64,000 nt of DNA from the NCBI RefSeq assembly GCF_010672525.1, contig NZ_JAAHGH010000021.1, positions 1 to 64,000 of the forward strand. The letters are read 5' to 3'. Both the position numbers and the translations under genes were made by a program. Position 1 is the first letter of the stretch, and each line of letters opens with the position of its first letter. The stretch is from Okeania sp. SIO2B3. GTDB lineage: Bacteria; Cyanobacteriota; Cyanobacteriia; Cyanobacteriales; Microcoleaceae. Below are positions 56,431 to 64,000 of the stretch, in pieces. Under the pieces are notes generated by a model. That model was not told the origin of the DNA and did not search any database. It was given only the letters and a program-made list of their open reading frames with translations.

Positions 56431-57195
56431 GATTGTTTGACTTGGTTTTATAGAGTAATACCAATTTGAAAAAAGAATGTTACCAACAGTAAGAGGAATA
56501 AAAAGACACATGCAGGATATTCCATTTGAGCAAAAAAATCATTTCCGACCTGAAATAGAATATAACCCAAGAATTTATAGTTCTAGAAATCCTTAATCCT
56601 CCCTGATAATTTGATTTATTGCTTCGGTGTTTTCTACTCCTTATTCTCTATTCCCTATTCCCTAACAGTTGAGGATATAGTAGTCGAAGAAAAAGTTAGG
56701 AAAAATCAAAGGCTTAAAAATCAGACAACGTAAGATTTTTCCTTCTTCCTTGCTCTTTATGTTATGTCTCACAATTCAAAATTCAAATAGGATTGTTATA
56801 TCATGTCCGGTTGAATAGTTATAAATAAATGACGGAGTCCTCAGGAGTCAGAAGGGAAGAAAGAAGGAAGAAGCAAGAAAAAAGAGGAGGAAAAGGAGAA
56901 AGTTTTTTGATCACTAATTATCCGGACATGATATTATATAAAAATCCCAAATTATGTGTCATATCCTATCCGCTGGTATCGTTTGTGTAATATCATCTGC
57001 ACCTTCCAGGGGAGCTAAGCTATCGGTAGAACAGTTATAATAGTAGACTTAGTAAGTTTTGCTTTAGCAATAATACTAAGTATTGTAAGGGCTAGAGCAA
57101 AACTACAAACAAATCAAAAATAATATCAAACTATCTACCTACATTTTTGACTAGAAATAATCAAAACATTGAGCCTATTCTTTAACTTTTGACTT
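56431..57195. other. Intergenic with dispersed repeats
   Basis: It contains TAGTCGAAGAAAAAGTTAGG and AGACAACGTAAGATTTTTCC, which recur near 58157 and, inverted, near 52590. ATATCATGTCCGGTTGAATA and CCGGACATGATATTATATAA form inverted copies. It also holds GAAGGAAGAAGCAAGAAAAA runs. No gene is seen. Confidence 0.55.
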
Positions 57196-58089
57196 TCAAC
57201 TTTTAACTTGAGCTTTAATATCCTTTAAACTATTTACATTTGCTAATTTAAAATCTGGGCAAGTTCGTTTAATTATACCTGTGAGAACTTTTCCCGGACC
57301 TATTTCTATAACTTTTTCTACTTCTTCTTTTTGCATCTCTAAAGATGTTTCGCGCCACCGCACACCATTTGTCATTTGTTGAGTAAGACGTTTTTTTATA
57401 GTAGCTGCATCTATAGTAGCAATTGGCTCAAAATTAGAAATTATGGGAAATTTTGCATCAGCAAATTCTACTGATTCTAATACTTTTTTAAATTCTATAG
57501 ATGCCGACTCCATTAAGTGAGAATGAAACGCCCCAGAAACATTTAACTTTACTGCACGTTTAACCTTAATATTATTGAGCAAAGTTTCGACTGCTTCTGG
57601 TCTACCAGATATAACAACTTGAGCTGAATTATTATCATTTGCTAGAACAACATTTTCTGTTTTCTGAAGTTCGTATTCAAGCTGTTTTTGATCAAATCCC
57701 ATTAAAGCTGCCATCTGTCCATCTGTGGCATTATTCATCAATTCGGCACGTTTTTTAATTAATCTTAGTCCTGTCTCAAAATCAAAGACTCCAGCAACGT
57801 AGAGGGCAACATATTCTCCTAAACTATGACCTGCAACAATATCTGGTTGAAAAGAATGAGCAAACATTTCATCTGCTAATAAACTTTCTACTACATATAA
57901 ACAGGGTTGAGTATAAAGAGTTTGAGATAATTTTTCTTTTTGAGTTTCACAAATTTCTGTTATAGACCAACCTAAAATTTCCTTAGCTTGCTTAAATTTT
58001 GCTTTAGCAGCAGGCAAGTCTAATAAATCTATTCCCATACCAATTTTTTGAGAACCTTGCCCTGGAAAAACCCATGCTGTTTTTGTCAT
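57196..58089 (-). CDS. fabD: Malonyl-CoA:ACP transacylase
   Basis: The protein has 297 residues, normal for FabD. VFPGQGSQKIGMG opens the fold. GHSLGEYVAL has the nucleophile Ser, and SGAFHSHLM the catalytic His. It loads malonyl groups onto ACP for fatty acid elongation. It is in the same direction as fabH and plsX, the conserved cyanobacterial lipid cluster, but a 332-base repeat-bearing spacer separates it from fabH. Confidence 0.93.
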   Translation of the reverse strand: MTKTAWVFPGQGSQKIGMGIDLLDLPAAKAKFKQAKEILGWSITEICETQKEKLSQTLYTQPCLYVVESLLADEMFAHSFQPDIVAGHSLGEYVALYVAGVFDFETGLRLIKKRAELMNNATDGQMAALMGFDQKQLEYELQKTENVVLANDNNSAQVVISGRPEAVETLLNNIKVKRAVKLNVSGAFHSHLMESASIEFKKVLESVEFADAKFPIISNFEPIATIDAATIKKRLTQQMTNGVRWRETSLEMQKEEVEKVIEIGPGKVLTGIIKRTCPDFKLANVNSLKDIKAQVKS

Positions 58090-58421
58090 TTTAATATGAT
58101 AATTTTGACTATGATTTATATCTAAAAGTTGTCAGTTATTCAGCCTTAAAAGTATATAGTAGTCGAAGGAAAGGTGCTTGAAAGTTAAAAAGTTTAAAGC
58201 TCAGATAACGTAAGACTTTTCCTCCTATTCCCTACTCCCTACTCCCTGTTTAATAAAAAATCAAATCAATTATTTCCCCCTACTCCCTATTCCCTAATTC
58301 GGAGCAGCTTTCTCAAGAGCGGGTTTCCTCGCCATCCCTCGACCGCTTTTTTCCCCTTAAAAGGGGAGGCTTTAAACCAGAATTATTTAATTGTTAATTA
58401 TTCATTATTAATTATTCATTA
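58090..58421. repeat. Spacer between fabH and fabD with repeats
   Basis: GTAGTCGAAGGAAAGGTGCT and CAGATAACGTAAGACTTTTC are a copy of the family seen near 56690. 58317-58437 is an inverted, partial GTCGAGGGATGG element running up to and into the 3' end of fabH. Confidence 0.65.
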
Positions 58422-59429
58422 TTAATTATTAATTATTGAAATTCCCCATTCAAAAATTGCTGCTCCCCAAGTTAACCCTGCTCCAAAACCAGAAGCAGCA
58501 ATAATATCTCCCGGTTTAACTTTACCCTCCCTAACAGCTTCATCTAAAGCTATAGGTATAGAAGCAGCAGAAGTATTGCCATAATTTTCGAGATTACTAA
58601 TAACTTTTTCTGAGGGAATTTTGAGTCTACTAGCAACAGAATCAAGAATTCTTTGATTAGCTTGATGTAATAATAACCAGTCAATTTTCTCAGTACTCAT
58701 ATTAGCCTTAAATAATGCTTTTTCTATCACTTCAGGAACTTTTTGCACCGCAAAACGATAGACTTCTTTCCCATTCATAGTGACTGGTTGATAAGTACCT
58801 TGACTAACAGTTACTCCCTCAATTATTTGTTTTGCTTGAGGTTGATAAGCAAGATTTAGACAATTATTTTGACTACCATCACTGCGAAGTTCAAACCCAA
58901 AGAGTCGGTCTTGTTCTGAAGCTTGCAAAATCACAGCACCAGCACCATCTCCAAATAACACACAAGTGCTTCTATCTTCCCAGTCTACCCATCGGGACAA
59001 AATATCTGCCCCAATGAGCAAAACATTCTGATACACTCCTGTACGGATAAATTGCGATCCTGTTACCAGACCAAATAAAAATCCAGAACAAGCAGCAGTC
59101 AGATCGAAGGCCACTGCTTTCTGGGCACCCAATTCTGCTTGAACTTGACTGGCAGTGCCAAACAAATCATCTGGAGTAGATGTGGCCAAAATTATGAGGT
59201 CAATATCTGTAGGAGCAATGTTCGCTTGAGCGATCGCTGCTAGAGATGCTTTAGTCGCGAGGGTACATAATGATTCTGTTGTATCTGCCAGTCGTCGATT
59301 ACGAATCCCTGTACGAGTGCCGATCCATTCGTCAGAAGTCTCTACTATTTGGGATAACTCTTGGTTACTTAGGGAGACTTTTGGCGTAGCTGAACCGCTT
59401 CCTGTAATGGTAATACCGATATTTGTCAT
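58422..59429 (-). CDS. fabH: 3-oxoacyl-ACP synthase III
   Basis: The protein has 335 residues. The catalytic triad is Cys in LTAACSGFLFG, His in LLLHQANQRI and Asn in ENYGNTSAASIP. SDEWIGTRTGI and the GFGAGLTWGA end are typical. It starts fatty acid synthesis by joining acetyl-CoA with malonyl-ACP. The last codons (about residues 330-335) run into the AATTATTAATTATTGAAAT repeat arm, so the C terminus has been reshaped by the repeat. Confidence 0.93.
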   Translation of the reverse strand: MTNIGITITGSGSATPKVSLSNQELSQIVETSDEWIGTRTGIRNRRLADTTESLCTLATKASLAAIAQANIAPTDIDLIILATSTPDDLFGTASQVQAELGAQKAVAFDLTAACSGFLFGLVTGSQFIRTGVYQNVLLIGADILSRWVDWEDRSTCVLFGDGAGAVILQASEQDRLFGFELRSDGSQNNCLNLAYQPQAKQIIEGVTVSQGTYQPVTMNGKEVYRFAVQKVPEVIEKALFKANMSTEKIDWLLLHQANQRILDSVASRLKIPSEKVISNLENYGNTSAASIPIALDEAVREGKVKPGDIIAASGFGAGLTWGAAIFEWGISIINN

Positions 59430-60016
59430 CTGTCAGTTTTTAAGCTCTTATTGGTTTTATCGTTACCGAATAATTAATAATTAATTATTAATAATTAATT
59501 ATTAAATAATTCTGGTTTAAAGCCTCCCCTTTTAAGGGGAAAAAAGCGGTCGAGGGATGGCGAGGTCCCCTCGCCATATCCATGAGACCAAGACAGCGGT
59601 CGTTTGCTTCGCAACGCTGACGCGAAACGCGACAGCGGAACGGAGTTCTCTCTTCGCAGCTTCCCGTAGGGTGGGATGGCTCCGAAACCTGCGCCATATC
59701 CAATGGACTAAGAGAAGAAATAATATTTCCTGATATTCAATTCCGTAACGGTTAAAACCCGAGGTAATTATCAATTATCCATTATCAATTAATGAAGTTT
59801 CTACTAACCATTATTCAATGCTATTTACTCTGAATTTTATTGTTTAAAATTTTGCTAGTAAAGCTTTGATCTAAAACTAAAAGCAATAGCTGATGGCTGA
59901 TAGCTGACGGCTGTTTGCGCAGCATTCCGGAGGAAATGCTTACCTACTACATTTTTTTGTTCAATAATTTTGGTAGCTTCTAATCACAGTGAATCAACCT
60001 AAAATATCTATAAAAA
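59430..60016. repeat. Spacer between plsX and fabH with a GTCGAGGGATGG element
   Basis: 59464-59795 has the AT-rich ends, the GCGGTCGAGGGATGGCGAG core and a nested GCTTCCCGTAGGGTGGGATG segment like that at 38360. 59913-59940 is a GTTTGCGCAGCATTCCGG motif. No gene is seen. Confidence 0.7.
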
Positions 60017-61054
60017 TCACTGGTTGCTGACTATTGATTTATTATTTTCTAGTACATAGTTAGAATTAATTCGTTCAATTACTCGATTTTCTACTGCCTC
60101 TCTTGCTGAACGAATAGCATTAGATATAGTAAGAGCTTTAGAAGAACCATGACTAATAATACAAATCCCGCCTACTCCTAATAGTAATCCACCTCCATGT
60201 TCTACATGGTCTATTCTTTGTTTCATTCGTTTTAAATTAGGTCGTAATATTGCAGTACCTATTTTCCCACTCAACCCTGGTGTTAATTCTTCTTTCATCA
60301 TTTGCAATACAGCATCACCCACTGCCTCCGCAAATTTTAATAAAACATTTCCGGCAAACCCATCACAGACTATCACATCAAAACTGCCAGATAAAACATC
60401 CCGACCTTCTGCATTACCAATAAACTTAATTTGATTATTTTCTTGCAGTATTTGATGAGTCCTTACTGCTAAATCATTTCCTTTTGATGGTTCTTCCCCA
60501 ATATTAAGTAGTCCCACTTTTGGTTCAGTAGTCCCCAGGACATATTCACTATAAATTGTCCCCATAACTGCAAACTGCTCTAAAAATTTAGGACGGCAGT
60601 CTACATTCGCCCCAACATCAAGAATCAGGACTGGTTTTTTGGGAACCATAGTTGGCAAAACTGCCCCAATTGCAGGGCGATCAATTCCTGGCAGTCGTCC
60701 CAAACGTAGTAAAGCGGAGGCCATGGCTGCTCCTGAATGACCTGCAGATACCACAGCATCAGCCTCTTTTTGCTTGACTAAGTTCATCGCCACGTTAATT
60801 GATGCTTTGGACTTACGTCTAATGGCAGTCAAAGGTTCTTCGTGCATTTCCACAATTTCCTCTGCAGGGACTATTTCTGGCAGAGGTTGATTTGACTTGT
60901 GATTAATACAGGCTTTGATTTGTTGAGGGTCCCCAACTAACAATACTTTTACACCATAAGTTTCTTGTGCTTGTATTGCTCCCTCAACAATTTGTGATGG
61001 GGCGTAGTCCCCACCCATAGCGTCGATTGCGATTCGTGTAGGTTTTATTACCAT
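60017..61054 (-). CDS. plsX: Phosphate acyltransferase PlsX
   Basis: The protein has 345 residues. IAIDAMGGDYAPSQIVEGAI is the family signature. VVSAGHSGAAM, ILDVGANVDCRPKFL and VCDGFAGNVLLKF are conserved active-site and dimer regions. It converts acyl-ACP to acyl-phosphate for glycerolipid synthesis at the membrane. Gene order plsX-fabH-fabD is that of most cyanobacteria. Confidence 0.93.
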   Translation of the reverse strand: MVIKPTRIAIDAMGGDYAPSQIVEGAIQAQETYGVKVLLVGDPQQIKACINHKSNQPLPEIVPAEEIVEMHEEPLTAIRRKSKASINVAMNLVKQKEADAVVSAGHSGAAMASALLRLGRLPGIDRPAIGAVLPTMVPKKPVLILDVGANVDCRPKFLEQFAVMGTIYSEYVLGTTEPKVGLLNIGEEPSKGNDLAVRTHQILQENNQIKFIGNAEGRDVLSGSFDVIVCDGFAGNVLLKFAEAVGDAVLQMMKEELTPGLSGKIGTAILRPNLKRMKQRIDHVEHGGGLLLGVGGICIISHGSSKALTISNAIRSAREAVENRVIERINSNYVLENNKSIVSNQ

Positions 61055-61359
61055 TGACCCAAGTTAGAGAAACCTTCAAGATTTTATCAGTTAATTGATC
61101 TTTATTTACTTTGAATAGCTATCAGCTATTAGCTATCAGCTATCAGCCGAAAAATTTGTGCATATAATTAGGCACCTGTTTGCGGAGCATTCCGTCAGGA
61201 AAAGCTTTTTAAATGAGTGACTTTTGAAAAATTACTCTCTCGGACATTAATTCAATTTATAACAGCAAAAAAATATTTTCTATAAACACACAAAAGATAC
61301 AGCTTTCCGAGTCCATTTACAGAAGTCTTGATTACTGAGATTTTTTGACTTAATAATTA
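61055..61359. other. Intergenic with AGCTATCAGCTATCAGC and a GTTTGCG motif
   Basis: TATTAGCTATCAGCTATCAG occurs at about 61129. CTGTTTGCGGAGCATTCCGT (61177-61208) is another copy of the dispersed motif. No gene is seen. Confidence 0.55.
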
Positions 61360-61965
61360 TCAATTTATTTGATTAGCTGCCTCTTGTAATTTTTCGACTA
61401 TTTTTTGATTTTTTTGGCTACGGCTACCATATAATCTAGCACTAAAAACTTTGATTATTTCTAAGATGTCTGTACCCAAATCTTCTTCTTCTGTGGATTC
61501 AGACAAGTGATTAATAATCACAATTTCTGTGCCAAAAATTTCACAAATTGTAAAGATTAGTTCAGAACCAAATCTTACTAAACGGTCTTTATTTGTTAAG
61601 ACTAAACGTTCTACTTTTTCTGAGCAGATCATTTTAATTAATCTTACTAAACCCCGTTTTCTATAATTGATTCCTGAACCTAAATCTCGGATAATTTCTA
61701 CTAGCCAACCCTGATTATTACAGTAGGCTTCTAACACCATAATTTGTCTATCTAAATCGGCTGTTCGCTCAGAATTAGAAATGCAGGCATAACCAATAGT
61801 TTTACGTTCTCCAGCTCTTAGTCCTAGAAGAGTGCTAACCTCATATCGGCGATGTCCATTTTTTGTTCTTTCTGATTGAATTTTGCCTTCACGTTCCCAT
61901 CTTCTTAGAGTACTTTCTGCTACTCCAAGTAGTTCTGCGGCTTTCCCTATAGAAATTTTGCTCAT
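61360..61965 (-). CDS. IS607-family serine resolvase (TnpA)
   Basis: A 201-residue protein with a MerR-like HTH at the N terminus (IGKAAELLGVAESTLRRWER) and a serine recombinase domain (YACISNSERTADLDRQ with the catalytic Ser; LGSGINYRKRGL; LVLTNKDRLVRFG). The length and layout are those of IS607 TnpA. The usual IS607 tnpB is not next to it; the tnpB-like gene downstream belongs to an IS200/IS605 layout. The gene appears intact. Confidence 0.88.
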   Translation of the reverse strand: MSKISIGKAAELLGVAESTLRRWEREGKIQSERTKNGHRRYEVSTLLGLRAGERKTIGYACISNSERTADLDRQIMVLEAYCNNQGWLVEIIRDLGSGINYRKRGLVRLIKMICSEKVERLVLTNKDRLVRFGSELIFTICEIFGTEIVIINHLSESTEEEDLGTDILEIIKVFSARLYGSRSQKNQKIVEKLQEAANQIN

Positions 61966-62136
61966 TTTCAGAACTTAGCATATTCAATAAACAAGTTTAG
62001 CAAATAATTCAGTAAAATTTTGTAAATTTTTAATCATTTATTTTCTCAGTAATTAAAGTAAAAAATAATACTTTTTCCTCAGTAGGAGTCTTCAAATTGA
62101 TGATTGGCAGAGGTTTGATGTCTTACTGTTGCGTAT

Positions 62137-62225
62137 GTCAAAACCTAAAAAATGACGGGAGGAAAGTTCCCGGAAGATTTATCCCCTGGTTGAATAACGA
62201 CACGCGGGTAACAAAGTGGCGTTAC
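62137..62225. repeat. Transposon left-end segment
   Basis: The segment AACCTAAAAAATGACGGGAG through TTGAATAACGACACGCGGGT lies beyond the 3' end of tnpA and recurs at 53041-53125. It probably forms the subterminal region of the IS200/IS605 element. GGGAGGAAAGTTCCC forms a small hairpin of the kind such elements use. Confidence 0.55.
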
Positions 62226-62626
62226 TTTCCGGTCTGGTTTTCAATATACTTTTTAACTGTTTCCGTTGAAGCATTTCCTGTTGTTGCGCAAAAAAAGCTA
62301 GGAGTCCAAAGTGTGGGTAGCTTTAGTAATCTAGGAAATTCTTTTCTCAAGTGATGAGAAGCCCTACCTTTGACTCGTTTGATAATTACAGAGGGTGCAA
62401 AAGTTGGGTCAACTTCTAAAAATAAATGTACATGGTCTGGCATTATTTCAAGTCCTATGAGTCTCCAATCATGCTCAGTACATAACTCAAAAATAATTTC
62501 TTGTAACCGCTGTTTGACATCTCCTACCAGTACTGGTTTTCTACGTTTGGGACAAAATACAAAATAGTAATTTATTAATGTTACTGAGTGAGGATTTCTT
62601 CTATATTCGTCTGGTTTTTTTTTCAT
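62222..62626 (-). CDS. tnpA: IS200/IS605 family transposase TnpA (HUH, Y1)
   Basis: The protein has 134 residues, the family's normal size. The HUH motif is in IMPDHVHLFLEV, and the tyrosine nucleophile in VKKYIENQ near residue 127. It moves single-stranded DNA. It is divergent from tnpB with a 56-base gap, and both reading frame and motifs are intact, so it could still act on related elements. Confidence 0.92.
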   Translation of the reverse strand: MKKKPDEYRRNPHSVTLINYYFVFCPKRRKPVLVGDVKQRLQEIIFELCTEHDWRLIGLEIMPDHVHLFLEVDPTFAPSVIIKRVKGRASHHLRKEFPRLLKLPTLWTPSFFCATTGNASTETVKKYIENQTGK

Positions 62627-62682
62627 ATATGTAGATATATTATGTTGAATAGTGCTATTATATCTACAGGAGGTGATGATTA

Positions 62683-63991
62683 ATGTACGGATGTCAGCAA
62701 CACTTAGTTAAAAGTAGTCCAGAAGTAATGGCAACTATTGAGTACCTTTGCACAGAAGCTAATAAGCTTACTAACTGCGGGATTTATTATTGTCGTCAAA
62801 TGCTGTTTAAAGCAGGACGCTTTGTGTCTAAAGCTGAACTAGATTTTGAGTTAAAAAGTAATCCGCATTTTAAGGCCATCCGTTCAGCTTGTGCTCAACA
62901 AACACTGCACTGTGTAATTGAGTCCTTTAACTCTTATGCAAGACTTGCCAAAATGTTTACTTCAGGTGAACTGACACAGAAACCAAGACCACCAAAATAC
63001 CGTAAAAAAGATGGTTTAGCAGTTGTAAGTTATCCGGCGCGTTGGGTGAAGTTGGTGAATGAAATGCTTAAGTTTCCATTGGGCAAGCAAGTTAAAGCAT
63101 GGTTTGGCATTGACCATTTCTTGTTACCAATGCCCTTGAACCTAGACTTTAAGCAAGTAAAATAATTTAGGTTCGTCCCTAGAAATAACTGCTTTTACCT
63201 AGAGTTTGTATATGATCAACCAGAACCTAAAAAAGGCCAGCCAATAGCAGAAAATGTCTTAGGTATAGACCCAGGATTAAATAACTGGTTAACCTGTGTG
63301 AGTAATGTGGGAAAAGCTTTTATAGTTGATGGAAAAAAGGTTAAATCCCAAAATCAATGGTACAACAAGCAAGTAGCAAAAATAAAATCAGGCAAGTCTG
63401 GTGACTACTGGGACGATAACTTAGCAGCTATTACTGAAAAGCGCAACCGTCAGATGCGGGATAATGTGAACAAAACAGCTAGATTTGTGATCAACTGGTG
63501 TATTGAGCATCAAATAGGCGTGATAGTTTTTGGATGGAATCAACGCCAAAAAGATAGTATTAACATCGGTAAGAAAAATAACCAACAGTTTGTTCAAATA
63601 CCTACAGCCAAGTTAAAAGCCAGGATAGCTCAATTGTCTGAGCAGCATGGGATTAAGTTTGTTGAGACTGAGGAAAGTTACACGAGTAAGGCTAGTTTTC
63701 GTATCGGATGATTTTCTGCCGACATTTGGTGAGAAACCCGTTTGCGTAGCATTCCGTAGGAAAAGGTTGGAAGCTTCAGGAAAGCGCGTCAATCGTGGCT
63801 TGTATCGTTCAGCAACAGGTCAATTAATCAATGCTGATACTAATGGAGCAGCCAATATTTTAAGAAAAGTATCGACACAGCTAGAAATTAATCTAGCCAA
63901 GGTCTGTAGGGGAGTTTTGATGCTCCCAAAGCGATATAAGTTAGACAATCTAACCAAAAAATATCGTAAGCAGTGCGTAGCGTGGCAATAG
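62683..63991 (+). pseudogene. tnpB: Broken tnpB (RuvC-type, OrfB of IS200/IS605)
   Basis: The first part (160 codons) starts MYGCQQHLVKSS and ends at an in-frame TAA (63163-63165). The same frame then continues with the RuvC motif VLGIDPGLNNW, the GKKNNQQFVQIP segment and KFVETEESYTSKAS. A frameshift near 63700 moves to another frame with DDFLPTFGEKP, SGKRVNRGLYRSATG and the final Asp in NADTNGAANI. A 28-bp motif (63740-63767) has been inserted in that last part. One stop and one shift make it non-functional. Confidence 0.85.
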
Positions 63992-64000
63992 CTCCCGCGT

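Noticed and set aside
1-64000. CRISPR array
   Set aside because: All tandem arrays found (326-bp, 106-bp, 30/33-bp and heptamers) lack unique spacers of uniform length, and no cas genes are present.

Overview
The window looks like chromosomal DNA from a filamentous, non-heterocystous cyanobacterium of the Trichodesmium/Okeania/Moorena type. Signs seen in the sequence are AT-rich DNA, many GCGATCGC (HIP1) octamers, heptameric short tandem repeats, abundant small inverted-repeat elements, several decayed genes, and cyanobacterial marker genes (omega subunit rpoZ, DUF1818, DUF2288, an HstK-type giant kinase, a plsX-fabH-fabD cluster). The genus is inference; no rRNA gene is present.

Layout. 1-829 is a triplicated ~326 bp non-coding repeat. 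830-4075 holds an ABC exporter and two unassigned genes. 4400-21134 is a long, same-strand accessory locus. It has two P-loop GTPase-like proteins, a large protein that may be a GTPase-associated (GAP1-like) protein with a truncated paralogue, a six-TM protein with a beta-rich tail, two membrane-attached vWA proteins, a TerY-like vWA protein, a membrane-anchored PP2C phosphatase, an atypical Ser/Thr kinase and a second TerY-like vWA protein. The vWA fold of that last protein is interrupted by a YfaP-like Cys4 domain. The make-up recalls the TerY-phosphatase-kinase triads and the GTPase-centred conflict systems described by the Aravind group. It is the best candidate here for a poorly described system.

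21596-32354 starts with a lipid-kinase-like gene. A small biosynthetic group follows: an FAD oxidoreductase, an ACP-fused alpha-oxoamine synthase, a fatty acyl-AMP ligase, two tandem near-identical short-chain reductases and a MEKHLA protein. Its logic suggests a long-chain amino ketone or amino alcohol. 32537-34506 is a translationally coupled ATPase plus putative PD-(D/E)XK nuclease, a likely two-gene defence module. 34507-40066 is repeat-rich, with two pseudogenes and an FAD monooxygenase pair. 40067-54983 carries mostly housekeeping or conserved genes: the HstK-like kinase, a histone-deacetylase-like hydrolase, a PPP phosphatase, an L,D-transpeptidase, a KDPG-type aldolase, an SGNH hydrolase, rpoZ, tRNA-Pro, a YdcF protein, DUF2288 and plsC. 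55520-56430 is a broken pstS-like gene. fabD, fabH and plsX (57196-61054) are separated by repeat elements. The window ends in transposon genes: an IS607-type resolvase, an intact IS200/IS605 TnpA and a broken tnpB.

At least five small mobile-repeat families can be traced by eye: 268-bp elements with 4-bp target duplications, 91-bp elements in inverted orientation around the PP2C-kinase pair, TAACGAAGTC elements starting at stop codons, the GTCGAGGGATGG family, and a ~28-bp GTTTGCG..AGCATTCCG motif that has also entered tnpB.
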